Shown one piece after another: positions 26,444 to 36,565 of a stretch of DNA of 64,000 nucleotides. This stretch comes from Glutamicibacter sp. JC586 (lineage in GTDB: Bacteria > Actinomycetota > Actinomycetes > Actinomycetales > Micrococcaceae): positions 62,001-126,000 of the forward strand of contig NZ_VHIN01000022.1 of NCBI RefSeq assembly GCF_009805585.1. Reading direction: 5' to 3'. The notes under the pieces were generated by a model. That model did not search any database. It saw only the letters and a program-made list of their open reading frames with translations, and was not told the origin of the DNA. Made by a program: the position numbers and the translations under genes. Position 1 is the stretch's first letter; every line of letters starts with the position of its first letter.

Positions 26444-27958
26444 ATGACTGAGCAAAAACCACAGCCTGAATCGGCCGCGCCCACCGAATTGTTTACCGCA
26501 GCGGAACTAGACACCGCACTCAAAGTGCTCTCGGTCGTGCATCAGTTGGATTCTGCTGACGAGCGTCATATTGCCGTACGCCGTGCGACGAGCAACATGT
26601 TCAAGGCGGCCAAACGGTTCCGCAAATCTCAGAAGCGCGCAGAAATTAGCTCTGCAGACCGCGCTCTGATCCACAGCACTGCTACCGGTTCGCCCCAGCG
26701 CCTGGATGACGAAACCATGGGGCTTGACCTGCGCACGCCGACCCAAGGTGCCAGCGCCGGTGAATTCCGCCGGCCACGTGGCTGCTATATCTGCAAGAAG
26801 CGTTACACCACGGTGGACGCCTTCCACCATTATCTCTGCCCCGACTGCGCTGCCGCTGGACGTGAACGTCGTGATGCGCACGCAGACCTGACCGGCAAAC
26901 GTGCTCTGCTCACCGGTGGCCGCGCAAAAATTGGCATGCACATTGCGCTTCGATTATTGCGCGACGGCGCCCACACTACGATCACCACCCGATTCCCTAA
27001 AGACGCGGTGCGACGTTTTGCTGCGATCGAAGACAGCGGAGAGTGGATTCATCGCCTGCGCATCGTCGGGATCGACCTGCGAGATCCAGCGCAGGTTATT
27101 TCCTTGGCCGATAAAATTGCCGCGCAGGGCCCACTGGACATTTTGATTAACAATGCCGCCCAGACGGTCCGTCGAACCAGCAACTCCTATCAGCACCTGA
27201 TCGAATCCGAACGACAACCACTGGGCGGCGAGCTTCTGTCCAATAACGGGGGACCGGAACTCTGGGGTGAAGCTAATCCTCCAGCCGAGCATCCAAAGAC
27301 CTTAGCTAGTGCCTTCCGGTTGGAAGACTCGGCCCTGCTGGCCCCGACAACCTCGGGAACCTATGACGCGCAGCAATTGGCGGACCTAGCGATGAAGGCA
27401 GGCTCGGCAACGCTAGAACGCATCAGCGCAGGCACGGCGATCGACGCCGGCGGCCTTGTTCCAGATGTGGTCACCGAAAATTCGTGGACTCAGATCTTGG
27501 GAAATGTTGACGCACTAGAAATGCTCGAAGTGCAGTTGTGCAACGTCACCGCACCGTTTTTGCTGGCCTCACGACTACGCCCGGCTCTAGCCGCAAGCGA
27601 TGCGCGTCGCAAGTACATTGTGAACGTCTCTGCGATGGAGGGGCAGTTCTCGCGTCGGTATAAGGGTGCTGGCCACCCACATACCAATATGGCAAAGGCC
27701 TCGTTGAATATGCTCACTCGAACCAGCGCTGAAGAGATGCTGAAAACCGACGGCATCTTGATGTCGGCGGTGGATACCGGGTGGATCACCGACGAACGTC
27801 CGCATGACTCCAAGGTCCGCATGGTTGCCGAAGGATGGCATGCGCCACTGGATTTGATCGACGGGGCTGCCCGTGTCTACCAGCCGATCGTGGATGGAGA
27901 ACGCGGAATTGACCTTTACGGCTGCTTCCTGAAGGACTACGAACCTTCGCCGTGGTAA
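26444..27958 (+). CDS. SDR-fold oxidoreductase with N-terminal zinc ribbon
   Basis: A 504-residue protein with three parts. Residues 15-95 form a helical, charged segment. Residues 114-135 hold a CxxC...CxxC zinc-ribbon (Cys114, Cys117, Cys132, Cys135). From 148 onward there is a short-chain dehydrogenase fold with the nucleotide loop TGGRAKIG (157-164), the NNAAQTVRR motif and VNVSAMEG (the Ser strand). At the place of the usual YxxxK the sequence is TNMAK, so the catalytic Tyr is replaced by Thr while the Lys is kept. Such SDRs with a metal-binding N-terminus occur in other actinobacteria, but I know of no assigned function. It follows purN by 31 bp. Confidence 0.8.
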   Translation: MTEQKPQPESAAPTELFTAAELDTALKVLSVVHQLDSADERHIAVRRATSNMFKAAKRFRKSQKRAEISSADRALIHSTATGSPQRLDDETMGLDLRTPTQGASAGEFRRPRGCYICKKRYTTVDAFHHYLCPDCAAAGRERRDAHADLTGKRALLTGGRAKIGMHIALRLLRDGAHTTITTRFPKDAVRRFAAIEDSGEWIHRLRIVGIDLRDPAQVISLADKIAAQGPLDILINNAAQTVRRTSNSYQHLIESERQPLGGELLSNNGGPELWGEANPPAEHPKTLASAFRLEDSALLAPTTSGTYDAQQLADLAMKAGSATLERISAGTAIDAGGLVPDVVTENSWTQILGNVDALEMLEVQLCNVTAPFLLASRLRPALAASDARRKYIVNVSAMEGQFSRRYKGAGHPHTNMAKASLNMLTRTSAEEMLKTDGILMSAVDTGWITDERPHDSKVRMVAEGWHAPLDLIDGAARVYQPIVDGERGIDLYGCFLKDYEPSPW

Positions 27959-27976
27959 ACGACGAAGGTCCGGTTG

Positions 27977-30900
27977 CTACTTCTTGAGTGTCAGCCGCAC
28001 GGTGCGCACCTCGAAGGGGCCCAACGCCAACTGAAGCGAACCCTCGCTCAGCTCGATTGCACCGTCATCTAGGTGTTCTTCGAGCAAGCTTGCTGTGCTG
28101 GCCGAGCCCAGTTGGGCGTTGATCTTCAACTCTCCGTGAGCACGACGTCCCAGCGACTCGTAAACACGCACCACCAGGTCACCGGAGCGGTCAGCAGCTA
28201 GCTTCACACTGGAAACCACCAGTCCATCGCCGGAGATAGAAACCAGTGGGGATACCTCTTGTGCTCCTAAGACCACGCGTTCATCACTGTTCAGAAGTGC
28301 GCCGGCTTCGGTAACTCCCGCGATATCCGCTCCGATGACCAGGCCATAACGGTGGGTTTGTACGCCCTGATCGGTGTGTGGATCCGGGAAGCGCGGAGCA
28401 CGTAGCAAAGATAGGCGTACCGTGGTGGTGACCTGTGCATCCTTGGCATCACGAGTGACGTCAAAGCCGTATATCGAATCATTGATCAGGCCTACCCCAA
28501 AGCCAGGTTCTTCGGCCAAGACAAAGCGATGCATCGAAGTTTCAAACTTTGCCGCTTCCCAGCTGGTATTCACATGTGTGACTCTCTTGTGATAACCAAA
28601 CTGGGTTTCCGCGATGGTCTGCTCGGCACGAACATCAATGGGGAATGCGACCTTAAGGAACTTTTCGGCCTCATGCCAATCGGTGCTTTGGCTGATGTGA
28701 AGGGTGTTCGAGCCTGGGGCCAAGCTCAGTTCTTGTACGAGCTTTGACTGGGAGAAGCTACGAGTCACGGTGATGAGTTTTGCACCGCTTGGTGTCGTGG
28801 ATAGTTCTAGTGAATCTACCTCGCGCAGGTCGGTTACCTGATTACGGTAGTACTTGTCGACATCCCAGGCGTCCCACATGTTTGGGAAGTCCTGATGCAA
28901 TTGCAAGAGGTTTGCTTCTTGGCCAGCCGCGATCGACTCGCGACCAGTGGCCAGATCTATCGCCGAAGTGATCAAGCCTTGGGCATTGATACTTATTTGG
29001 ACAACACCGTTATCTAAGACGTAGCCACCGTCAGCTTCCGAAACCTGCACAGAATCATCCTGGACGATCTGCAAGGACTTAGCCTGCCCGAAAGCTACCG
29101 CGTTGCGGGTAAAGGCTGCACCGTTGAAGGTTATGGACGTGGAACCGGAACCGGTCAACTGCTGTTGCGCAGCGAGAATCAATGCCTCGGCCTGCTCGAT
29201 GACCTGCGCGTACCGGTCCACTACTTCACGATGTACCCAGGCGATGGACGTGCCTGGCAAGATGTCATGGAATTGGTGCAACAGCACGGTCTCCCACAGC
29301 TCGTCGAGCTGCTCGTACGGGTAGTCGGCTCCGGTGTAAAGCGTCGCTGTGGTGGCCCATAGCTCGGCCTCAACCAACAATTGCTCGGTACGACGATTGC
29401 CTTGTTTGGTCTGGTGCTGGCTGGTAAGCGTCGCGCGGTGTAGTTCCAGATAGAGCTCGCCCACCCAGACCGGCGGGTTGGGAAGTTCCTTTTTGGCACG
29501 GTCGAAGAAGTCGTTGGGGTGCTCCCAGCGGACTTGAGCGCTGCCTTCCAAATTGGCTAAGCGCTTGGCCTTGCCGGCCATCTCGCGGGTAGTTCCACCG
29601 CCGCCATCTCCCCACCCCACCGGGGCAATGGAATTATTGGTGACACGCGCTTCACGGAACTGACGTGCAGCCTTGGCCACTTCCTCGCCGGAGAGCTGAG
29701 AATTATAGGTATCCATCGACGGGAAGTGACTGAAAATGCGTGAGCCATCAATACCTTCCCAAGCAAAGGAGTGATGCGGGAACTTGTTCTGCTGATTCCA
29801 AGAGATCTTCTGAGTAAAGAACCACTCAAAACCGGCACGACGCATCAGCTGGGGCAGGGCAGGGGAGTAGCCGAAGGAATCGGGCAACCATACGCCCTTG
29901 GAAGTCACCCCGAATTCATCGCGGAAGAACTTCTGACCATAAAGGAACTGGCGAACCAGCGATTCGCCCGAAGGCATGACGGTATCCGACTCGACCCACA
30001 TGCCACCCAAGGGGAGGAAACGTTCATCAGCAACAGCTTGCTTGACCCGATCCCAAACTTCCGGGCGGTGGGACTTGAGCCACTTGTATTGTTGGGCGCT
30101 GGACATGCCGTAGAGGAAATCGGGTTCATCTCCGAGCAACTCAACCATCGAAGAAGCGGTGCGTGAAACCTTACGGATGGTTTCGCGCAGTGGCCACAAC
30201 CAAGCGGAATCAATATGTGAGTGGCCGATGGCAGAAATTTGATGGGCACTGTGTTCTGCCGGGGCAGCTAGTACCGAGGCGAGTTCATCACGTGCAGCCT
30301 GAGCGGTAGCGGTAATGCTTTGAAGATCAAGAACATCAAGTGCGTTGTCCAAAGCTTGAAGGATCTGCATCTTGCGCGGACTTTGCGGTAGTTGTTCTTG
30401 CAGGTCCAACAACACTTCGAGGTCTAAGGCCAGGTCTTGAACTACTGGCTCAAAGACGGCAAGGTCCACGCGCCGTAGGGTGTAGAGCTTGGAAGACGAA
30501 GAGGTGAGAATGTCGCCCTGCTCGGTGGGCAAGAACGGGTGATGATCAAGCAGTACCGGATTGGATGCAGCCTCAAGATAGAGATCTACAGACTCGTTGC
30601 CAGCTGCCGATTCGGCGATAGGCACCCACTGGTTGCGTGGGTTCAAAGCCTTGATGGTGATGCCGTCGGGGCGGTAAATGAGGCCCTCGCATTGGAAGCC
30701 TGTCATATTCACATCAAAGCCAAGATCTATAACAGCTTCGATGCGGCGACCAGCCCATTCGGCTGGAACCTGTCCTTGAAGATGGAACCACGTGGTGCCC
30801 CAAGCTGCACCCCATTGGGTGCCGACCGCTGTTGACGTGTAGTTCAAAGCCAGAGCTTCAGCAGGGGCAATCGGTTCACCCGGAAGCTCGTGCCATGACA

Positions 30901-30997
30901 CCTCCAATGGAATCGAGTCCGAGTAGATGGCAGGCAAAACTCTTTCCTGCAGTACTCGTTTGACTCGACCGGTGGTCAGGGAAGTGTCATCGTGCAT
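27977..30997 (-). CDS. Alpha-mannosidase, GH38 family
   Basis: A 1006-residue glycoside hydrolase family 38 enzyme that removes alpha-mannosyl residues. The catalytic domain starts with GHSHIDSAWLWPLRET (zinc-binding His and Asp) near residue 255, with the nucleophile region WLPDSFGYSPALPQLMRRAG near 365 and the FHDILPG motif near 590. The C-terminal half is the beta-sandwich region of the family. The start at 30997 has GAAAGG 6 nt upstream; a longer reading to 31180 adds an unconserved 61 residues and crosses the TetR promoter. No signal peptide is visible, so it acts in the cytoplasm. It is divergent from a TetR regulator that probably controls it. Confidence 0.93.
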   Translation of the reverse strand: MHDDTSLTTGRVKRVLQERVLPAIYSDSIPLEVSWHELPGEPIAPAEALALNYTSTAVGTQWGAAWGTTWFHLQGQVPAEWAGRRIEAVIDLGFDVNMTGFQCEGLIYRPDGITIKALNPRNQWVPIAESAAGNESVDLYLEAASNPVLLDHHPFLPTEQGDILTSSSSKLYTLRRVDLAVFEPVVQDLALDLEVLLDLQEQLPQSPRKMQILQALDNALDVLDLQSITATAQAARDELASVLAAPAEHSAHQISAIGHSHIDSAWLWPLRETIRKVSRTASSMVELLGDEPDFLYGMSSAQQYKWLKSHRPEVWDRVKQAVADERFLPLGGMWVESDTVMPSGESLVRQFLYGQKFFRDEFGVTSKGVWLPDSFGYSPALPQLMRRAGFEWFFTQKISWNQQNKFPHHSFAWEGIDGSRIFSHFPSMDTYNSQLSGEEVAKAARQFREARVTNNSIAPVGWGDGGGGTTREMAGKAKRLANLEGSAQVRWEHPNDFFDRAKKELPNPPVWVGELYLELHRATLTSQHQTKQGNRRTEQLLVEAELWATTATLYTGADYPYEQLDELWETVLLHQFHDILPGTSIAWVHREVVDRYAQVIEQAEALILAAQQQLTGSGSTSITFNGAAFTRNAVAFGQAKSLQIVQDDSVQVSEADGGYVLDNGVVQISINAQGLITSAIDLATGRESIAAGQEANLLQLHQDFPNMWDAWDVDKYYRNQVTDLREVDSLELSTTPSGAKLITVTRSFSQSKLVQELSLAPGSNTLHISQSTDWHEAEKFLKVAFPIDVRAEQTIAETQFGYHKRVTHVNTSWEAAKFETSMHRFVLAEEPGFGVGLINDSIYGFDVTRDAKDAQVTTTVRLSLLRAPRFPDPHTDQGVQTHRYGLVIGADIAGVTEAGALLNSDERVVLGAQEVSPLVSISGDGLVVSSVKLAADRSGDLVVRVYESLGRRAHGELKINAQLGSASTASLLEEHLDDGAIELSEGSLQLALGPFEVRTVRLTLKK

Positions 30998-31263
30998 GGC
31001 GGCCTTTCGAAGGTCGGATCCCCGAAAGTCAGCGGGGCAGTTCACTGCCAGACTATCGAAAAATATCTGATGAAATGCTATTTCTGGAGGGCGTGGGGAT
31101 AGATTTCTGGCAAAAGACTTACGGTGGTGGCAACGGTGCGTCTTTTCTGGAAAAATCGCTGAAGCTCGAATCATTACCATCGGGTAATCTATCCAAGGCT
31201 CGATTAGCGGCCGGTGAGAGACATTCGCCGACGCGCACCATTGTGGAAAGGCACAATCGATCT

Positions 31264-31851
31264 ATGCGCTCTGATGCACTGCAACGACGTGAGACGATCC
31301 TGCGCACGGCACGAGAACTCTTTGCCCAGCACGGAGCCAACGTGGCCATGGACGTAATTGCTGAACGGAGCAACGTCGGAATCGGTACCCTGTATCGCAA
31401 CTTCGCAGCCCGACCCGAGCTAGTTGAAGAAGTCACGGTAACGACCCTTCAAGAGATTCTTGACGCGGCTCACAAAGCCCAGGCCGACCTCTCTACAGAC
31501 CAACACGCATGGTCAAATTTCTTAGATCAGCTGGTCAACCTCAACCTGGGGGCGCTCAGCGAAGCGCTAGGTACCGCATTGCCTTCCACCTTGAGCACGC
31601 GAGTACTCACCGTGCAACGTCAGTGCGCCATAGCAGTGAGCGAAGTCTTAGAAGCGGCGAAGGGCTTTAATCTGGTGCGTGCGGATCTAAACGGGGTGGA
31701 ACTGATCACCGTTATCGGTGCGGCAACCAGACCGCTGGGGCGGGCCTTCAAAGATCAGGCGCCGCAACTTCAAGAACGCTTGGTGGCCATCATGTTAGAT
31801 GGTTTGAAACCAGAGAATACTACCGCCTTACCAGTTGAGAAAAGTCTGTAG
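31264..31851 (+). CDS. TetR family transcriptional regulator
   Basis: A 195-residue one-component repressor. The N-terminal helix-turn-helix (about 10-55: RRETILRTARELFAQHGANVAMDVIAERSNVGIGTLYRNF) is typical; the rest is the ligand-binding helical domain. The start at 31264 follows a GGAAAGG ribosome site; the reading frame is open further upstream to 31075, but that extension has no TetR homology. It is divergent from the alpha-mannosidase gene, which it is likely to regulate. The ligand is unknown. Confidence 0.88.
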   Translation: MRSDALQRRETILRTARELFAQHGANVAMDVIAERSNVGIGTLYRNFAARPELVEEVTVTTLQEILDAAHKAQADLSTDQHAWSNFLDQLVNLNLGALSEALGTALPSTLSTRVLTVQRQCAIAVSEVLEAAKGFNLVRADLNGVELITVIGAATRPLGRAFKDQAPQLQERLVAIMLDGLKPENTTALPVEKSL

Positions 31852-31925
31852 CATCCGCCCCACACGTTTCTCCCAGTTCCCGCGCGGTCACCGAAATTTT
31901 CTAGGCTTTTTAGCCTGAGAAGTTT

Positions 31926-32426
31926 TCAGCGGGCATGAACAAGGTTGGCGAAAGGTAGTTTGCCGTACTGTTCGCGGAAGCTTGAGTGATATGAAGCCAA
32001 GGTGGGGTTCAGTTCTTCGGGCGGCATTTCTTTCCAGGCCACGAGTAGCTTCCCAGCTCCCTTTAGCTGCCAAATCAGTCGACCATCCCAGTGTCCTGGT
32101 GGTTTGCCATTTCCGAAGTCAACAAATTCTTGGATCTGTCGGCGTAGTCCTCGGTTGCCTTGGCTGCCGGGACTGGCTTTGCCGATGTAGAGAACCTCGG
32201 CGCCTGCCACCCATTCGGCTGCCAATTGCTCAGATTTGAGTGAAGGATTTTTCTTCTTGAACACTCCAGCGGTGCTGCGGTTCAGGTAGCGGGGTTCAAA
32301 GTTTTTAGGTGCTACGAGAACAAAAATTCCTTGATGCTGAGGGATGCGGTTGATCTCCAATGAGGCCACGGAACGGAACCCGGTAAACCCGTTGTCCTTA
32401 AGACTCAACTGGTCAAACTGCATCAA
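31926..32426 (-). CDS. GIY-YIG nuclease-like protein
   Basis: A 166-residue protein. The pair GIFVLVA (about 34) and VLYIGKA (about 78), followed by the Arg/Gln helix NRGLRRQIQEF, fits the GIY-YIG endonuclease fold, with the Arg of the first helix in place. The expected C-terminal catalytic Glu may be one of the residues in KEMPPEELNP. Such stand-alone proteins may act in DNA repair or mobile-element cutting; no partner gene is evident. It is convergent with the TetR gene, 74 bp away. Confidence 0.65.
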   Translation of the reverse strand: MMQFDQLSLKDNGFTGFRSVASLEINRIPQHQGIFVLVAPKNFEPRYLNRSTAGVFKKKNPSLKSEQLAAEWVAGAEVLYIGKASPGSQGNRGLRRQIQEFVDFGNGKPPGHWDGRLIWQLKGAGKLLVAWKEMPPEELNPTLASYHSSFREQYGKLPFANLVHAR

Positions 32427-32515
32427 TTTATTCCCGTCGTTGTGCTAGGCAAGGTCTACCGCCAAGGAAGTGACGACGATCTTTCAATTGTACTGGCCGC
32501 AAGGGTGTTTGTTCA

Positions 32516-33853
32516 TTACCCCAACTGGCGACCCTTGGTTTCTGGCGCGAACTTCGCCATGAACACGATGGCCACAAAGACCAGCACCGTGGCACCAGCG
32601 AAAAGTCCTGGTAGTCCTACCACTGGCCACAATGCAGCGAAGAGTAGGGGCCCAAAGCCAGCAGCAAATCGTGACATGGTCGAGGCCCAGCCAAAGCCAC
32701 TGGCGCGAAGCTCGGTCGGGTACATTTCGGAAACGTAGGCGTACAGCACCGGAATGGCTACCTGAACCACCACTCCGAAGACCAACACCCAGCCAACGGC
32801 AGCAGCTGGAACCTTGAGGTTTACTGCGACCAAAATCAGGATGAGCCCGGAGAGCGGAGCAGAGACGGCAAGCAGCCATTTGCGGCCAACCCGTTCCACC
32901 AGCAAGGCGGCAATCACCACGCCTATCAAGCCCATCAAAGCCATCACTGCCGTGGCAAAGAAGGACGTAGACTGCGCCATGCCGGCCTCGGTCAAGATGG
33001 AAGGAAGCCAAGTCAGTGCAAGGTAGTACACCAGTAGAACGGTGACGAATAGTAGCCAGCTGGTTGCGGTAATCTTCCACGAATAACGCCACAACGACAC
33101 GACTTGGTCATACCAGCGCGCTGGGCGTTCTTGGGACACCTGCTCAATGACGTAATCGCGAGCAGTAGCACCGGTACGCTGAACCAATTGGTCGATAACC
33201 TGTCGTGCTTCAGCGTCGCGGCCCTTCGCAGCTAGGTAGAGCGGAGATTCTGGAACTGAACGACGTACTAAGAAGACCACAAATGCGGGAAGAATCATCA
33301 CTACTAGAATCAAACGCCAGTTATCCGCCGTGGCCATGACCCAGCCGGACACAAAGAAAGACAGCGCGGCCCCGATGGGCCACCAACCATCCATGGCGGT
33401 GAGTACTCGACCGCGTAGTTTGGCCGGCGTGAATTCGCCAACCAGCGCGTAGTCCACTGGGATACAACCACCTAGGCCAAGACCTGCCAAGAAGCGGAAA
33501 GCCACAAAAAAGCCGAAGTTCGGCGAGAGTGCGCCGAGGACAGTGAATATGGCGAACATCAGCAAGGTCAGGCTGAAGGCCTTCTTGCGACCAAATCTGT
33601 CGGCGATTCCGCCCCATACAAAAGCGCCCAAGGCCATGCCAACCAAGTTAGAAGTGCCCAACAGCGCTGCGGTAGGGCGATCCAGCCCCCACTCTTTGGC
33701 AACCAGAGGAATGAGTGCACCATTCAGGGTCACGTCCCACGCATCAAACATGAATCCCAAGCCACCAATGATAAAAATGGCGCCTTGAACCTTCCACTTA
33801 AACGGAAGTTCTTGAACGATGGTGGTGCCCGAAGGGCTAGGAGCAGAAGACAC
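32516..33853 (-). CDS. MFS transporter, sugar/aromatic acid porter type
   Basis: A 445-residue secondary transporter with twelve membrane helices. It starts with GTG behind GAGAAAGG. The family signature after helix 2 (GGIADRFGRKKAF, about 80) and its repeat after helix 8 (LVERVGRKWLL) are present, and GCIPVDYALVGEFTPAKLRGR marks the SP/AAHS-type porters that carry sugars, organic acids or aromatic acids. The long cytoplasmic loop between helices 6 and 7 (about 205-245) fits. No catabolic gene is in the same transcription unit, so the substrate is unknown. Confidence 0.88.
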   Translation of the reverse strand: MSSAPSPSGTTIVQELPFKWKVQGAIFIIGGLGFMFDAWDVTLNGALIPLVAKEWGLDRPTAALLGTSNLVGMALGAFVWGGIADRFGRKKAFSLTLLMFAIFTVLGALSPNFGFFVAFRFLAGLGLGGCIPVDYALVGEFTPAKLRGRVLTAMDGWWPIGAALSFFVSGWVMATADNWRLILVVMILPAFVVFLVRRSVPESPLYLAAKGRDAEARQVIDQLVQRTGATARDYVIEQVSQERPARWYDQVVSLWRYSWKITATSWLLFVTVLLVYYLALTWLPSILTEAGMAQSTSFFATAVMALMGLIGVVIAALLVERVGRKWLLAVSAPLSGLILILVAVNLKVPAAAVGWVLVFGVVVQVAIPVLYAYVSEMYPTELRASGFGWASTMSRFAAGFGPLLFAALWPVVGLPGLFAGATVLVFVAIVFMAKFAPETKGRQLG

Positions 33854-34002
33854 GAAGGTGCGCCTTTCTCAATGCGAGTCAAAGTTGTGTGTATCGCGTC
33901 GAAGCATAACCGAAAAGTACTCTCTGATCGTAGCTCCCTACGCTTCTTTGCGTGGTGCGTCAAGGTCTGTTGTCGGGGCTTAGTTGGGAGTACTCTCTGG
34001 AC

Positions 34003-34779
34003 ATGGGAGTAGATTGGACCGCTCTCGAAGAGGCGATACGGGTGACCGCCCTTCGGCACGCGGCGGAAGTAATAAGTGGACACCCCGACCAAGACTTCTA
34101 TGCCATTGCCCTTCACGGGGTGAGCACCGAAGAAAGTGAAAACATCGCCATGCCGTTGCTGGCACTGAATTCGATCCAGGCTCTGGAACGTGATCGCAAC
34201 GCTGCTTCACGAGAAGAATTGGTGGAGCGAGGCGAAGACGCCGATGATCTTGCCGACTATGAAGACCGCGAGGATGCGGACTTCGAGAGTTCAGAAGAAC
34301 CTCAGGACGTCACAATCGATGAAGAGACCATAGTGATTTCCGACTCGGATGACCAAGAAGCCGAAGACCCTGAAGCTGAACCAATCGACGACGAAGATCT
34401 GGATGAAGTGTTAGCTTCTCTCGAAGCTGGACTCGACGCAGACGATTCCGAAAGTTTCTATTCAGACAAGTGGGAACCAAGCGATTGGCACTGGTCAGCA
34501 ATAGATTTGTGTGAGGATCCCGCGGCGAGCATCTGGTCTGATGCAATGACTGACCTAGCTGCCCACGAAGGGTGGGAAGTCACTATCAAACGCTACTATC
34601 ACACGTTGGTATCCGTGGCTCAGAGTTTGCGCGAAGAACTGCAACAACGAACGTCAGCGGACTTGGTCTGTTATGTAGCGGATGAAGATCATGCTGAGAA
34701 ATTGTTGCGCCTTTGCCTTACTGAGAAGCAACTTTCTAGGTATTTCCCGCAGCTTGCGCAGCTCGTTGAAGGGGCATGA
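34003..34779 (+). CDS. DUF4303-like protein with acidic insertion
   Basis: A 258-residue protein. The N-terminal FYAIALHGVSTEES and the C-terminal WHWSAIDLCEDPAASIWSDA resemble the DUF4303 family, whose function is unknown to me. Between them, about residues 60-148 are very acidic (repeated E, D and S), an insertion not expected in the family, and probably disordered. The start at 34003 is chosen because TACTCT (33991-33996) lies 6 nt before it without a Shine-Dalgarno sequence, again suggesting a leaderless message. It lies 97 bp before purH. Confidence 0.6.
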   Translation: MGVDWTALEEAIRVTALRHAAEVISGHPDQDFYAIALHGVSTEESENIAMPLLALNSIQALERDRNAASREELVERGEDADDLADYEDREDADFESSEEPQDVTIDEETIVISDSDDQEAEDPEAEPIDDEDLDEVLASLEAGLDADDSESFYSDKWEPSDWHWSAIDLCEDPAASIWSDAMTDLAAHEGWEVTIKRYYHTLVSVAQSLREELQQRTSADLVCYVADEDHAEKLLRLCLTEKQLSRYFPQLAQLVEGA

Positions 34780-34810
34780 CACGAACTGAATAATACGCGC
34801 GCGCCTTCGT

Positions 34811-34816
34811 TAGAAT
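34811..34816 (+). promoter_or_regulatory. Probable purH -10 box
   Basis: TAGAAT lies 60 nt before the purH GTG and fits the actinobacterial -10 consensus; a good -35 hexamer is not evident. It would give purH its own promoter in addition to any read-through from the DUF4303 gene. Confidence 0.45.
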
Positions 34817-34876
34817 GATGGCGGTGGCCTGTGCGCTGCCCGACCCATTCATTCTCACCGCCGGGAGAAAAATTTC

Positions 34877-36544
34877 GTGAGTAAGACCGTGCTGGACAAA
34901 GTCGCAATCCGTCGCGCACTGATTTCCGTTTACGACAAGACTGGTCTGGAGGAGCTGGCCGCCGGGCTGCACGCCGCGGGCGTTCAGCTGGTGTCCACCG
35001 GCTCTACCGCTAAGAAGATCGCTGCAGCCGGAATCCCTGTGACTGAGGTCGAGCAGGTGACCGGTTCACCAGAAATGCTTGATGGCCGAGTCAAGACCCT
35101 GCACCCACGTATCCACGGCGGCATCCTTGCCGACCGCCGCGTGTCCGAGCACATGGATACCCTGTCTTCGATGGATATTGATCAGATCGATCTGGTCGTC
35201 GTGAACCTATACCCATTCGTTCAGACCGTAGCTTCTGGCGCATCCCAGGACGAAGTTGTTGAGCAGATCGACATCGGCGGCCCAGCAATGGTTCGTTCGG
35301 CTGCCAAGAACCACGCAGCAGTCTCCATCGTTGTAGATCCAAACTTCTACTCGCAGGTCATCACTGCCGCTGCTGAAGGCGGCTTCGATTTGAAGACCCG
35401 TCAGCGCCTGGCCGCAAAGGCCTACGCGCACACCGCAGCATATGACACTGCTGTAGCTTCGTGGACCGCAAGCCAGTTCCTTGATGAAGATGGCGATGGC
35501 GTCATCGATTGGCCAGCTTATGCAGGCGTTGCCCTGCAACGCGCTGCTGCACTGCGTTACGGCGAGAACCCACACCAGCAGGCAGCACTGTACGTTGACG
35601 AGGCAGCACCGGCCGGTATCGCTCAGGCTGATCAGCTGCATGGCAAGCCAATGAGCTACAACAACTACGTTGATGCTGATGCCGCGCTGCGCGCCGCTTT
35701 CGACTTCGAAAAGCCAGCAGTAGCGGTAGTTAAGCACGCCAACCCTTGTGGTGTAGCTGTCGCTTCGGATGACGCAACTGACCCAATCGCAGATGCTCAC
35801 CGTAAAGCGCACGCAACCGACCCAGTTTCCGCCTTCGGTGGTGTCATCGCTGCCAACCGCACGGTGACCAAACAAATGGCTGAAACCGTCAAGGGCATCT
35901 TCACCGAGGTTGTTATCGCTCCAGACTTCGAACCCGAAGCAGTTGAGATCCTTTCGGCAAAGAAGAACATCCGCCTACTGGCACTGCCAGAGGGCTACGG
36001 ACGCAACAAGAACGAGTTCCGTCAGGTCTCCGGCGGCATGCTGGTTCAGGCCGGCGACCGGATTGACGCCGAGGGCGATAACCCAGCTAACTGGACTCTG
36101 GCCGCCGGCGAGGCCGCCGATGCCGCAACCTTGGCTGATCTAGAGTTCGCATGGAGCGCAGTGCGCGCCGCGAAGTCCAACGCGATCTTGTTGGCCAGCA
36201 ATGGTGCAGCAGTTGGCATTGGCATGGGCCAGGTCAACCGCATCGATTCCTGCAAGCTTGCGGTAGAACGTGCCAACACCTTGGGAGTAAAGGTCGAGTC
36301 CGGTGCAGATGCTGCCGGTGGCGCCGAGAACGCCGTTGGCGAGTCTGAGCAGCGCGCCAAGGGTGCAGTTGCCGCTTCGGATGCGTTCTTCCCATTCGCT
36401 GACGGGCTGCAGATTCTGATTGATGCCGGCGTGAAGGCTGTTGTACAGCCAGGCGGTTCGGTACGCGATGAGGAAGTTGTTGCTGCCGCGAACGAAGCTG
36501 GCATCACCATGTACTTCACCGGAGCACGTCACTTCTTCCACTAG
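34877..36544 (+). CDS. purH: Bifunctional AICAR formyltransferase/IMP cyclohydrolase
   Basis: A 555-residue enzyme that performs the last two steps to IMP. The N-terminal cyclohydrolase domain (1-200) begins with [17 protein letters not shown] and carries STGSTAKKI and [18 protein letters not shown]. The C-terminal transformylase domain has [23 protein letters not shown] (the catalytic Lys-His) and SAFGG, and it ends with FTGARHFFH. The start is GTG, with GGGAGAAA about 9 nt upstream. A 21-bp-stem terminator follows. It normally adjoins purN; here eight kilobases lie between. Confidence 0.97.
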   Translation: MSKTVLDKVAIRRALISVYDKTGLEELAAGLHAAGVQLVSTGSTAKKIAAAGIPVTEVEQVTGSPEMLDGRVKTLHPRIHGGILADRRVSEHMDTLSSMDIDQIDLVVVNLYPFVQTVASGASQDEVVEQIDIGGPAMVRSAAKNHAAVSIVVDPNFYSQVITAAAEGGFDLKTRQRLAAKAYAHTAAYDTAVASWTASQFLDEDGDGVIDWPAYAGVALQRAAALRYGENPHQQAALYVDEAAPAGIAQADQLHGKPMSYNNYVDADAALRAAFDFEKPAVAVVKHANPCGVAVASDDATDPIADAHRKAHATDPVSAFGGVIAANRTVTKQMAETVKGIFTEVVIAPDFEPEAVEILSAKKNIRLLALPEGYGRNKNEFRQVSGGMLVQAGDRIDAEGDNPANWTLAAGEAADAATLADLEFAWSAVRAAKSNAILLASNGAAVGIGMGQVNRIDSCKLAVERANTLGVKVESGADAAGGAENAVGESEQRAKGAVAASDAFFPFADGLQILIDAGVKAVVQPGGSVRDEEVVAAANEAGITMYFTGARHFFH

Positions 36545-36565
36545 AAGCACACGGTAGCAAGCCGT

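Noticed and set aside
30998-31180. N-terminal extension of the alpha-mannosidase
   Set aside because: It would run through the divergent promoter region; a good ribosome site marks the start at 30997.
34812-34862. Pseudoknot-like pairing before purH
   Set aside because: Two short crossing stems can be drawn, but one arm overlaps the likely -10 box, so it would not be transcribed.
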